39,376 bases of DNA from Clostridiales bacterium (GTDB lineage Bacteria; Bacillota; Clostridia; Oscillospirales; Acutalibacteraceae). Shown one piece after another: positions 1 to 8,533 of the stretch. The translations under genes were made by a program, and so were the position numbers. The first letter of the stretch is position 1. Every line of letters begins with the position of its first letter. A model generated the notes under the pieces. That model was not told where the DNA came from, did no database searches, and saw nothing but the letters and a program-made list of their open reading frames with translations. Location of the stretch: positions 1-39,376 of the forward strand of contig JAJQGK010000045.1 of NCBI GenBank assembly GCA_021200555.1, read 5' to 3'.

Positions 1-84
1 GCATTTGTGACGATGTATTGCGGAAAATATGCAAGCAGGCGGCGTGCTCAGCCGTCAGGCGTGATTTAATCAGTGGTTACTTAA
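1..84 (+). repeat. R1 MITE-like repeat, copy 1 (cut by window edge)
   Basis: This is the right-hand half of an interspersed repeat whose full copies lie at 11202-11379 (opposite strand) and 23204-23379. Shared blocks include TTTGTGACGATGTATTGCGG, then GTCAGGCGTGATTTAA, and the terminal sequence GATTTAATCAGTGGTTACTT followed by AA. The last 22 bases are the inverted partner of the left end seen in the full copies. The element stops 46 bases before the transporter start codon, so it lies in that gene's leader. The middle (ggcgtgctcagcc) differs from the other copies. The left end is outside the window. Confidence 0.85.
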
Positions 85-130
85 CGGCTCCACTCCGATT
101 TTGCGGTCAAACGAAGGGAGGATCAAAGGC

Positions 131-1624
131 ATGAGCGAAAAAAACCAAGATGTTCTGCTTGAAAATTCAAACAAAAGTGAATTTGCGGTTCACGACAGGC
201 GTTATGTAAACAACAGAGAAACTTTTGCATACCTGCTTAACGATATGTCGAATGTGTTCAATATAGACGCATATAAGGACAGGTTCATCTGGGATGTTGT
301 TAAGATTGACTTTAACGTAAATGCCGTTGTAAGTCTGTTTACGGGAGCATGGGATGTTATAAACGATCCCATTATCGGTACGGTTGTTGACAAAACGAGA
401 ACAAGGTGGGGGAAATTCCGCCCGTATATGCTTTTCTTCCAAATTCCTCTTACGATTATAGGAACGCTGTATTGGTTTATGCCCTATATTTTCCCAAACA
501 CCGTGGGAACCTATTTGCCTAAGCTGATATTTTATTTTGCATTCAGCGCAATAACCGAAACTGCGGGAACGTTTACAAGCGTTGCAAAAACGGGATATAT
601 GACCACAATAACTCCGCACCCCAACGACAGGGCGAGACTGATAACCATGGCGGAATTGCTTACGGGCTACATGGGCGAGGATCTGCCGGGAGTTATTATG
701 GGACTGCTGATAGACCTTATCAACAACAAAATCTTGCCCATAAAGCTCAGAACGGCATTTTTGGGCATGGGACTTTTCACAAATATTATGTCCTGCTTCT
801 TTACATTCTACTTCTTTATGGTGTCAAGAGAGAGAGTTCCCCAGACCCTCGAAACGCCAAGCGTAAAACAGGGAATAAAGGCGGTATTCAACAACTATCC
901 GATTTTGCTTATAACGCTGTCGGACTTTTTAGGCGGCTTCAGCATAAGCACAAGCACGAAAAATTATTTTATAGATGTTTTGGGCGCCGCATCTCTTGAG
1001 ACTATTTTGAATATCCCATCAAGCATGATAGGAAGCATAAGCTACGCCTTTGTCAAACCGATGCGAAAGCGTTTTTCGTCAAAGGCTCTCTGGGTCGGCG
1101 AGGATCTGTATACAAGATTTTGGTGGATTTTGCTGTGGGCGATAGGCTCCGTAAACAAAAATTACCAGCGCCGTCTGTTCATGTGCGTTGCATTCGGAAT
1201 CCAAGCCTTCTTTGACAAATGGGCGTTCGGAGTCAGGAAGGTAGTCAAAGCCGAGCTTTACAACGAAGCGATGGATTATTGCGAGTGGAAAAACGGCTAC
1301 CGAATGGAAGCGACAATAGGCGTTGCAAGAAATCTTATCGTCAAGGTGCAGACGGTGCTTAAAAATTCAATTCAAAACGTTATGCTGGCTCAGATAGGAT
1401 ACATACAGGGCAAGACCATCGGCACACAAAAGGACTCCACAAAATGGTGGCTTTTCGCCATGTGTACCGGCATTCCTCAAATTACCGGCATTCTTGCGGT
1501 TATACCGAAATTCCTCTATCCCCTGTCCCGGGAAAAGAGAGAGCAGATGTATAACGATCTGCTGGCAAGAAGGCATGAAAATTATGAAACTATTTTAAGC
1601 TCGGAATCAACCGAAAACGACTAA
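131..1624 (+). CDS. MFS transporter of the GPH (glycoside-pentoside-hexuronide) cation symporter family
   Basis: This is a 497-residue, strongly hydrophobic protein. Residues 78-98 carry the GPH signature: an Asn-Asp pair, then a loop with Asp87-Lys88 and RWGKFRP at 92-98, as in MelB-type cation-coupled symporters. About twelve membrane segments can be read along the chain, and the tail after about residue 470 is charged and cytoplasmic. I chose the ATG at 131 because GGGAGG lies 9 bases upstream; a TTG ten codons earlier has no such site. A strong terminator follows, so the gene is transcribed apart from the redox operon downstream, though it may import that operon's substrate. Substrate is unknown. 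GPH members usually carry sugars or glycosides, but that cannot be read from the sequence. Confidence 0.88.
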   Translation: MSEKNQDVLLENSNKSEFAVHDRRYVNNRETFAYLLNDMSNVFNIDAYKDRFIWDVVKIDFNVNAVVSLFTGAWDVINDPIIGTVVDKTRTRWGKFRPYMLFFQIPLTIIGTLYWFMPYIFPNTVGTYLPKLIFYFAFSAITETAGTFTSVAKTGYMTTITPHPNDRARLITMAELLTGYMGEDLPGVIMGLLIDLINNKILPIKLRTAFLGMGLFTNIMSCFFTFYFFMVSRERVPQTLETPSVKQGIKAVFNNYPILLITLSDFLGGFSISTSTKNYFIDVLGAASLETILNIPSSMIGSISYAFVKPMRKRFSSKALWVGEDLYTRFWWILLWAIGSVNKNYQRRLFMCVAFGIQAFFDKWAFGVRKVVKAELYNEAMDYCEWKNGYRMEATIGVARNLIVKVQTVLKNSIQNVMLAQIGYIQGKTIGTQKDSTKWWLFAMCTGIPQITGILAVIPKFLYPLSREKREQMYNDLLARRHENYETILSSESTEND

Positions 1625-1654
1625 ACGACCCATTATACAGAAAAATTTACATCA

Positions 1655-1681
1655 GCCTGCCTGTTTCGGCGGGCTTTTTTT
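1655..1681 (+). terminator. Rho-independent terminator after the MFS gene
   Basis: The stem GCCTGCC pairs with GGCGGGC (seven pairs, one G-U) around the loop TGTTTC and is followed by seven T. It lies 30 bases after the transporter stop codon and separates that gene from the next operon. Confidence 0.9.
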
Positions 1682-1756
1682 CTATCCGAGATAAGCGTCA
1701 AATATACGGAAAAAGTCTGAAAATGTAAAATTCAATAGAATATCGGTATTTTATGT

Positions 1757-1785
1757 TTGACTTTTGTTCACTTTGGCAATATAAT
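1757..1785 (+). promoter_or_regulatory. Sigma-A promoter of the GlpA-like operon
   Basis: TTGACT and TATAAT are separated by exactly 17 bases, giving 5/6 and 6/6 consensus matches. The expected transcription start is near 1792, about 28 bases before the ATG. A coding start upstream of 1780 would lie inside the promoter, which supports the ATG at 1820 for the first gene. Confidence 0.85.
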
Positions 1786-1819
1786 AAAGGTGAGTACACA
1801 AAAATGGGGAGGGGTAAAT

Positions 1820-3547
1820 ATGAATATAAAATCGGTTCAAAAAAAACTGGATAAAATAGACGGCGGCAGTTTTAAGGTTTCGGAAGCCGACAACATGCGC
1901 ATTGTAACCGGTACATCCGGAGATTGGAACGCAATCATCTCAGCCTGTCAAGCGGCAGTCAGCAGCGATAAAAATATTCATGTTGTAAACAAGGTTAAAT
2001 TTACAGGCGGACAGGACGCTCCCATGCGTGTTCCCGAAATTTGCGACAATTCTCTTGAGGGCGAAGAGCCGGATGTTCTGATTATCGGAGGAGGCATTTC
2101 CGGAGCATCGATTGCAAGGGAAATGTCAAAGCACAAGCTTAACATTCTTCTTGTGGAAAAGGAAAGTGACCTTGCAATGCAGGCGTCTGGCAGAAATGAC
2201 GGAGAGGTTCACCCGGGTGTTGACCTGAGCAAGGGCTCCCTGAAGCAGCATTATGTTCTTTTGGGCAACCGTATGTACGGAGACGTCTGCCGAGATTTGG
2301 GCGTGCCCTTTGAACGATGCGGTCAATATGTGGGCTTTACGCAAAAGTCCCTTAAACCCGTTATTGCGGCGTATGTGCTGATGAGAAAAAACATTGACGG
2401 CGTAAAGGATACCGTTTTGCTCTCAGGCGAGGAGCTTCACAAACGGGAACCGAATTTAAACAAGGACTTTAAATTTGCCATTTACAATCCTTCAGCCGGC
2501 TGCGTCTGTCCCTACGGTTTAACCATAGCCTACGCTGAAAACGCTGTTCAAAACGGCGTTCGGGTCAGTTTAAACACAGCTGTTCTGGGCATGAAGGTAA
2601 AAAGCGAAAAAATTACGGAGGTAGTAACAAACCGAGGGACTGTTTATCCCAAAATTGTAATCAACGCTGCGGGTGTATTTGCCGATAACATAGCCGAAAT
2701 GGCTCATGATATGTTCTTTTCCATTCATCCGAGGCGGGGAACGAACTCTATTTTAGACAAGAAAGCCGGAAAATACATACACTGCATATCCTCTATAAAA
2801 AAGCTTACAAACAACAAAAGCCATACGAAAGGCGGAGGCATTCTGCACACGGTGCACGGAAATCTCCTTGTGGGGCCCGACGCTGTTGAAACATGGGAAA
2901 AGGAAAACGTTGCCACAAATCCCGAAAGCATTGACAATGTTTTCAACAAGCAGCGTGAAACCTCCGACAAAATCAGCAAGCGTGACATTATTACATATTT
3001 TACGGGCGTAAGAGCCCCCACATTTGAAGAGGACTTTATAATCGAAAAAGGCAGAAACACCGCAAATATCATCCACTGTGCGGGTATACAGTCACCTGGG
3101 CTTACAACGGCGCCGGCTGTGGCTCTTGATATTGAAAAAATGGCGGTTGAAATGCTTACGGGCATGGGCATAAGCGTTCGGACAAACACCGAATTTAATC
3201 CGAAAAGAGAGCCGATACCCGTACTCCGCAATATGTCAGACGAGGAGCGCAGCAAAAAAATCCTCGAAAATCCCGATTACGGCGAGATCGTCTGCCGCTG
3301 TGAAGAGGTGAGCAAGGGTGAAATTATAGACGCTCTCAAATCCCCTATTTGCGTTCCCACCGTAGACGGCATTAAAAAGCGGGTTCGTCCCGGTATGGGC
3401 AGGTGCCAAGGAGGCTTCTGCTCCCCTGCCGTTGTAAAAATAATTGCCGAATTTACGGGGAAAAATCTTTCCGATGTAAGAAAAAGCTCAGAGAGTTCCG
3501 TTATTCTTTACGGCGGCACAAAGGAGGGCGAAGCAGATGAGCAGTGA
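1820..3547 (+). CDS. GlpA-like FAD-dependent glycerol-3-phosphate dehydrogenase with C-terminal [2Fe-2S] domain
   Basis: This 575-residue flavoprotein probably oxidises glycerol 3-phosphate, or a substituted relative, to the dihydroxyacetone phosphate level. The FAD-binding GGGISG motif is at residues 90-95, followed by the GlpA/GlpO-type stretch SGRNDGEVHPG. The C-terminal part is a Bfd-like [2Fe-2S] domain with Cys492, Cys494, Cys529 and Cys534 (CRC ... CQGGFC), as in anaerobic GlpA. GGGGAGGGG precedes the ATG. The first 80 or so residues lie before the FAD fold and are unusual for GlpA; they have a BON-like pattern. The gene overlaps the next by 11 bases. The GlpA family call is firm. Glycerol 3-phosphate as substrate is probable, not proven. 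Confidence 0.88.
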   Translation: MNIKSVQKKLDKIDGGSFKVSEADNMRIVTGTSGDWNAIISACQAAVSSDKNIHVVNKVKFTGGQDAPMRVPEICDNSLEGEEPDVLIIGGGISGASIAREMSKHKLNILLVEKESDLAMQASGRNDGEVHPGVDLSKGSLKQHYVLLGNRMYGDVCRDLGVPFERCGQYVGFTQKSLKPVIAAYVLMRKNIDGVKDTVLLSGEELHKREPNLNKDFKFAIYNPSAGCVCPYGLTIAYAENAVQNGVRVSLNTAVLGMKVKSEKITEVVTNRGTVYPKIVINAAGVFADNIAEMAHDMFFSIHPRRGTNSILDKKAGKYIHCISSIKKLTNNKSHTKGGGILHTVHGNLLVGPDAVETWEKENVATNPESIDNVFNKQRETSDKISKRDIITYFTGVRAPTFEEDFIIEKGRNTANIIHCAGIQSPGLTTAPAVALDIEKMAVEMLTGMGISVRTNTEFNPKREPIPVLRNMSDEERSKKILENPDYGEIVCRCEEVSKGEIIDALKSPICVPTVDGIKKRVRPGMGRCQGGFCSPAVVKIIAEFTGKNLSDVRKSSESSVILYGGTKEGEADEQ

Positions 3548-4826
3548 GCCAAACAGGGCAAACATTAAAAAATCATACTATGACGTTATTGTTATCGGCG
3601 GCGGGCCGGCAGGTCTTGCAGCTGCCATTGAAGCGGACAAAAACGGGGCATCCGTACTTCTTGTGGAGCGGGAGCAGAGACTCGGCGGTATTTTAAAGCA
3701 GTGCATACATGACGGTTTCGGATTGGTCAGATTCAAGGAAAAGCTTTCGGGACCTGAGTACGCCGAGCGTTTTACGGATATGCTGAAGGATACCGATGTT
3801 GAAATAACCGTTTTAACTTTTGTAACAGCCGCACACAGGACAAGCTCCGGTTTTGACATTACACTTGTAAGCAGAGACGGCGTATGCACCGTAAGTTCAA
3901 AATCACTTATATTGGCAACGGGATGCAGAGAGAGAACGGCAAAGCAGGTATTTATTCACGGCACAAGACCGTCGGGAATTTTCACAGCCGGCACAGCTCA
4001 AAATTTTACGAATATTTTAGGGCAATTGCCTTGTAAAAAATGCGTTATCTTAGGAAGCGGCGATATCGGGCTTATAATGGCGCGCAGACTGACGCTGGAG
4101 GGAGCCGAGGTTATAGGAGTTTACGAAGCGAAGCCCACGCCGTCGGGGCTTACGAGAAATATTCATCAATGCCTTCACGATTTCGGCATTCCCCTTTATC
4201 TGTCCAAAACGGTTACAAGGGTTTTCGGCAGCGACAGGCTTACGGCGGTTGAGATTTCCTCCGTTGACAAAAATATGACACCTATCCCCGGAACCGAAGA
4301 AAAAATCGAATGCGACGGGCTTATTCTCTCTGTGGGACTTATCCCCGAAAATGAGCTTGCGGAGGATTTAGGCGTTGAAATAGACCCAAAGACAAAAGGC
4401 CCTCTCTGCGATGAAAATCTTATGACAAGCGTCCCCGGAATTTTCTCATGCGGAAACGCTCTCCATGTAAACGACCTGGTGGATTATGTTTCCGAAAGCG
4501 GGGAAACAGCAGGAAAAGCCGCCGCTCTGTACTCTCAAAAAAATTACGCCTATGCGGCAGTCAATGCAAATTCCGACATTTCATATGTTGTTCCCGAAAA
4601 AATCACTCTCGACGGCATGGACAAGGACGTTATTTTCTACTTCAGAAGCCGGGAAATAATGAATGCGTGTACTTTAACGGTTAAGGCGGGAGATAAGGAA
4701 CTTCTCAAAAAGAAATACGCCTTTCTGCGTCCTCCGGAAATGGAGAGGCTGAAAATAAGGTTTTCCGCCGATGATTTAAAGGACATCGGTGAAATTGAAT
4801 TTTTACTGGAGGGGGAAAAGGTATGA
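3537..4826 (+). CDS. NAD(P)/FAD-dependent oxidoreductase, partner of the GlpA-like protein
   Basis: This 429-residue two-dinucleotide-fold protein has an N-terminal FAD site (VIVIGGGPAG, glycines 21-26) and a central NAD(P) site (ILGSGDIG). It has no redox CxxC of the thioredoxin-reductase type; the corresponding segment reads GGILKQCIHDGFG. It resembles the HcnB-like oxidoreductases that accompany GlpA-type dehydrogenases and DUF1667 proteins in Firmicutes. The probable role is to pass electrons from the GlpA-like subunit to NAD(P) or another acceptor, in the place GlpB takes in enterobacteria. The start codon overlaps the previous gene, and the stop overlaps the next start by 4 bases (ATGA), so the three subunits are translationally coupled. 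Confidence 0.88.
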   Translation: MSSEPNRANIKKSYYDVIVIGGGPAGLAAAIEADKNGASVLLVEREQRLGGILKQCIHDGFGLVRFKEKLSGPEYAERFTDMLKDTDVEITVLTFVTAAHRTSSGFDITLVSRDGVCTVSSKSLILATGCRERTAKQVFIHGTRPSGIFTAGTAQNFTNILGQLPCKKCVILGSGDIGLIMARRLTLEGAEVIGVYEAKPTPSGLTRNIHQCLHDFGIPLYLSKTVTRVFGSDRLTAVEISSVDKNMTPIPGTEEKIECDGLILSVGLIPENELAEDLGVEIDPKTKGPLCDENLMTSVPGIFSCGNALHVNDLVDYVSESGETAGKAAALYSQKNYAYAAVNANSDISYVVPEKITLDGMDKDVIFYFRSREIMNACTLTVKAGDKELLKKKYAFLRPPEMERLKIRFSADDLKDIGEIEFLLEGEKV

Positions 4827-5179
4827 TCGAGCTTACATGTATAGAATGTCCCAACGGATGCGCAATGACTGTGGATAATTCCGAAAATGAAATAAAAGTT
4901 ACCGGAAACAGATGCAAAAGAGGGGTTTCATTTGCCGTATCGGAGCTGACAAACCCTATGAGAACAATATGCTCCACCGTAAAAACGGCCTTTGATTTTT
5001 GTCCTGTGCTTCCCGTTCGTGTGTCGGGAGAAATACCTAAGGATAAAATTTTTGAAGTTATGGCGGTTATCAACAAAACCACCGTCAAAAATAAAGTAAG
5101 GCGAGGAGATATAATAATCCCCGATGTACTAAATTTAGGCGTGGATATTATAGCGACAAGCGATATACTATCGACATAG
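4823..5179 (+). CDS. DUF1667 protein, probable iron-sulfur subunit
   Basis: This is a 118-residue cytoplasmic protein with four N-terminal cysteines, Cys6, Cys9, Cys13 and Cys31 (CIECPNGC then NRCKRG). The spacing resembles the [4Fe-4S] motif at the start of molybdopterin oxidoreductases. The remainder matches the DUF1667 pattern (TNPMRTICSTVKT, then VRVSGEIPKDKI). DUF1667 genes commonly follow GlpA-like and FAD/NAD oxidoreductase genes, as here, and the ATGA overlap suggests a fixed ratio to the preceding subunit. An electron-transfer role in a three-subunit complex is inferred from context and cysteines. Confidence 0.87.
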   Translation: MIELTCIECPNGCAMTVDNSENEIKVTGNRCKRGVSFAVSELTNPMRTICSTVKTAFDFCPVLPVRVSGEIPKDKIFEVMAVINKTTVKNKVRRGDIIIPDVLNLGVDIIATSDILST

Positions 5180-5201
5180 AAAAATCAAGGAGTGTGGTAT
5201 T

Positions 5202-6743
5202 TTGACAGACTCGAATCTTGTGCTCACTTTTGATATAGGCACTCAAAGCACACGAGCTTTGCTTGTAAAATCCGACGGAACATTTAAGGATACGGTTCAG
5301 ATTAAATACGAGGAGCCTTATTTTTCCAAGGCTCCCAACCAAGCCGAGCAGCATCCCGATTTTTACTTTGAAAACCTTTGCAAAGCCGGAAAAGAGATTA
5401 CAGGCAGAAATTCAGACTGCTTGAAAAACATAATTGCCGTTACGATTACCACAATAAGGGATTCCACTCTTTGCCTTGACAAGGACATGAAGCCATTAAG
5501 AGATATTATCCTTTGGCTTGACAAGCGTGAAGCCACATTCAGGGGCTTTGACCCAATAAGGACTGCGGCGTTTAAGCTTGTGGGAATGTACGACACCGGC
5601 GAAATGCAGTTTAAGGCCTCTGTTTGCAATTGGATTGCCGAGCATGAGCCGGACATCTGGGAAAAAACTGACAAGTTCGTCATGCTTCCCGCATATCTTA
5701 ATTACAAGCTTACCGGCAAGCTTATAGATTCCGTTGCAAATATTATAGGGCATGTCCCCTTTGACAGCAAAAAAGGCTGCTGGATGAAGGAAGGCAGTCT
5801 TACACGGTGCGTATACGATATTCCCAAGGAAAAGCTGTGCGAGCTTTGCAAGCCCGGAGAGACGGTAGGATACATCACCGAGGACGCCTGCAAAAAATCG
5901 GGGATACCAAAAGGGCTTCCCCTTATTGCCACAGGTTCCGACAAAGGCTGTGAGACTTTGGGGCTTTCGGTCATCCACAAGGGAAAGGCTGCGCTGTCCT
6001 TCGGCACTACTGCCACAATACAGATAACCTCGGACGAATATATCGAACCTCAGCAGTTTATGCCCGCCTACCCTGCCATTATCAGCGGGAAATTCAATCC
6101 GGAAATACAGATTTTTTCAGGATACTGGATGCTGTCATGGTTCATCCGTGAATTCGGACATGAGGAGAGGTACATTGCGGAGTATCAGGACTGCTCGCCG
6201 GAGGACATTCTCAACGGTCACTTAAAGGATGTTCCGCCGGGATGCGACAGCTTGATCTTACAGCCCTACTGGACGCCGGGAATTACCATTCCAAACGCCA
6301 AAGGCTCTGTTATCGGCTGGAGCTATATTCACTCAAAATACCATCTTTACAGAGCGATTATCGAGGGAGTGGGCTTTGGGCTGTATGAGGCAATGCAAAA
6401 CATAGAAAAACGCTCAAAGGTTCCCATTACGGAGCTTTACATCGGCGGAGGCGGTTCTCAAAGCGACGAGATAAGTCAGATTACCGCAGATATGTTCGGT
6501 TTGCCCGTAAAGCGTATACAAACGCACGAGGCTTGCGGTTTAGGTTCGTCAATTGTGGCGTTTGTGGCAATGGGAACATTCAAAACCTACGATGAAGCCC
6601 TTGAGTCTATGGTATACGTTAAAGACATTTTTTACCCTGATAAAAAGACCCATGAAATTTACGAAAACATATACAATACAATTTACAAAAAAATTTACCG
6701 CAGATTAAATCCAATATTCAACAAAATGAAAAAAATGACATAA
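5202..6743 (+). CDS. FGGY-family carbohydrate (polyol) kinase
   Basis: This 513-residue kinase opens with the FGGY phosphate-1 motif DIGTQSTRALLV. It has an internal ATGSDKGCETLG segment and a C-terminal GGGGSQSDEISQITADMFG ATP-binding segment, and its length is typical of the family. Translation probably starts at TTG with AAGGAG 9 bases upstream; no better ATG lies near. The N-terminus lacks the DQGTTSSR motif of glycerol kinase GlpK, so the substrate need not be glycerol. Placed between a GlpA-like dehydrogenase complex and an AGPS-like flavoprotein, it most likely phosphorylates a three-carbon polyol or a substituted glycerol. Substrate assignment is inference. Confidence 0.88.
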   Translation: MTDSNLVLTFDIGTQSTRALLVKSDGTFKDTVQIKYEEPYFSKAPNQAEQHPDFYFENLCKAGKEITGRNSDCLKNIIAVTITTIRDSTLCLDKDMKPLRDIILWLDKREATFRGFDPIRTAAFKLVGMYDTGEMQFKASVCNWIAEHEPDIWEKTDKFVMLPAYLNYKLTGKLIDSVANIIGHVPFDSKKGCWMKEGSLTRCVYDIPKEKLCELCKPGETVGYITEDACKKSGIPKGLPLIATGSDKGCETLGLSVIHKGKAALSFGTTATIQITSDEYIEPQQFMPAYPAIISGKFNPEIQIFSGYWMLSWFIREFGHEERYIAEYQDCSPEDILNGHLKDVPPGCDSLILQPYWTPGITIPNAKGSVIGWSYIHSKYHLYRAIIEGVGFGLYEAMQNIEKRSKVPITELYIGGGGSQSDEISQITADMFGLPVKRIQTHEACGLGSSIVAFVAMGTFKTYDEALESMVYVKDIFYPDKKTHEIYENIYNTIYKKIYRRLNPIFNKMKKMT

Positions 6744-6770
6744 TCCAAAATAAAAAAGGAGAGTAGAGCT

Positions 6771-8513
6771 ATGAGTAAACCATACAAGGGCTTTGAACCC
6801 AAATGGATCAAGACCGCAGCACCGAAGGACAGCTACCGTTCGATTTTCCGCTGGGGCGATCCCGACTTTGTAAAATACCCCAAAGAGGGGCTTTACAAAA
6901 TGATGAAGGAAATTTTCAAAATGACGGACGACGACTTCAAGCAGTACGCAAACGATGTAGGGCTTGACTCCGTTTCGCTGGATATTCCTTCAAATATTTC
7001 CGAGGAGCATTTAACTGCGCTCAGAAAAATCGTAGGCGACGCCTATGTATCAACCGGAGACTATGACAGGCTTTCCGTTGCATACGGAAAAACAGCCTAC
7101 GACCTTTTAAGAATGAGGGAAAACAGGTATGAAAATCTGCCGGATGCGGTCGTCTATCCCGACACAGCCGAGCAGGTGGAGCAAATTGTCAAATACTGCA
7201 CCGACAACAATATTCCACTGTATGTTTACGGCGGAGGCTCCTCGGTCACAAGAGGCGTTGAGCCGGTGAAGGGCGGAATTTCCCTTGACATGAGGTTAAG
7301 GTTCAACAAGGTAATTTCCTTTAACGAAACGGATCAGACGATTACCGTTCAAGCGGGAATGTCAGGCCCCAAGTTAGAGGAAACGCTTCAAAACGCAGAA
7401 ACTCTTTTCGGAGCGAAACGGGCTTACACCTGCGGTCATTTTCCCCAATCCTTTGAATACAGCTCCGTAGGCGGCTGGGTCGTAACAAGAGGCGCAGGTC
7501 AGAACAGCACATATTACGGCACCATAGCGGATATTGTTTTACAGCAAAAATACGCAACCCCCATCGGCAAAATAGTTACAAGCCACTATCCGAGAGAAGC
7601 CACGGGTCCGGATCTCAATCAGATAATGATGGGCTCCGAGGGCACTTTCGGAGTGCTTACCGAAGTAACGTTAAAGGTGCGCCGCCGGATGCCTGAAAAC
7701 AGAAAACGGTTTTCCTATATTTTTAAGGATTGGGAAACCGCCATGGAAGCAGGCAGAGAAATGATGCAGTGCGAATGCGGATTTGCATCTGTTTTCCGTC
7801 TGTCCGACCCCGAGGAGACAAATCTTATGCTCCGTCTTTACAACGTTGACGAAACTCCCCTTTGGCAGCTTCTTGACGTTACCGGCTACAAGGATATGGA
7901 GCGTTGTCTGTTTTTGGGCTTTACCGACGGCGAAAAGGGCTTTTCCGCAAATGTTGCGAAGAATATCAAGCGTATCGCAAAGCGTTACGGCGGCATGAGC
8001 CTGACTTCATTTGTATGCAAGAGCTGGGAGAAGGGACGCTTCAACGATCCCTACTTAAGAGATACGCTTATGGATTTCGGCGTAACAACGGATACTCTTG
8101 AATGCACCGTAAACTGGTCGAACATGGCGCAGGTTCACAGGGATGTGCGCAAGGTTTGCCACGCCTTGCCCAACACAATCGTAACGACGCACATGTCCCA
8201 CTGCTATCCCCAGGGAGCAAATCTTTACTTCATTTTCATCACCAAAATGAACAGCGCGGATGAATTTAAAGCATACCACACAAGCATACTTGACGCAATT
8301 CAAAAATCGGGAGCGGCGATAAGCCACCATCATGGAATAGGAAAGATGTTTGCGCCGTGGCTTGAGGGTTATATAGGGCAAAGGGAGTATGAGGTTTTCA
8401 GAGTGCTTAAAAATTACTTTGATCCCAAGTACAATATGAATCCGGGCGGAACAATAGGACTTGATCTGCCGGAGGAGGAAAAGCGTTTCCTTATTCCCAA
8501 GGAAAAAGAATAA
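6771..8513 (+). CDS. FAD-binding (PCMH-type) oxidoreductase similar to alkyldihydroxyacetonephosphate synthase
   Basis: This 580-residue flavoprotein resembles the AGPS/ADPS family along its length. The FAD-binding PCMH region has GGGSSVTRGVEP, then SVGGWVVTRGAG and TGPDLNQIMMGSEGTFG. The distal half keeps a Tyr-x-Arg-Asp segment, a LYFIF strand where AGPS has its active-site tyrosine, and the triple histidine HHHGIGK at 519-521. AGPS exchanges the acyl group of acyl-DHAP for a fatty alcohol and makes the ether bond of ether lipids. Bacterial relatives also include 2-hydroxyacid oxidases and uncharacterised proteins such as E. coli YgcU. It starts at ATG after GGAGAG. Family call is strong; the reaction in this organism is unknown. 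Confidence 0.85.
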   Translation: MSKPYKGFEPKWIKTAAPKDSYRSIFRWGDPDFVKYPKEGLYKMMKEIFKMTDDDFKQYANDVGLDSVSLDIPSNISEEHLTALRKIVGDAYVSTGDYDRLSVAYGKTAYDLLRMRENRYENLPDAVVYPDTAEQVEQIVKYCTDNNIPLYVYGGGSSVTRGVEPVKGGISLDMRLRFNKVISFNETDQTITVQAGMSGPKLEETLQNAETLFGAKRAYTCGHFPQSFEYSSVGGWVVTRGAGQNSTYYGTIADIVLQQKYATPIGKIVTSHYPREATGPDLNQIMMGSEGTFGVLTEVTLKVRRRMPENRKRFSYIFKDWETAMEAGREMMQCECGFASVFRLSDPEETNLMLRLYNVDETPLWQLLDVTGYKDMERCLFLGFTDGEKGFSANVAKNIKRIAKRYGGMSLTSFVCKSWEKGRFNDPYLRDTLMDFGVTTDTLECTVNWSNMAQVHRDVRKVCHALPNTIVTTHMSHCYPQGANLYFIFITKMNSADEFKAYHTSILDAIQKSGAAISHHHGIGKMFAPWLEGYIGQREYEVFRVLKNYFDPKYNMNPGGTIGLDLPEEEKRFLIPKEKE

Positions 8514-8533
8514 AAAGAAAGAGAATGATATAA

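Noticed and set aside
1757-1819. Upstream extension of the GlpA-like protein
   Set aside because: The longer start lies inside the TTGACT-N17-TATAAT promoter, and the ATG at 1820 has a strong ribosome binding site.
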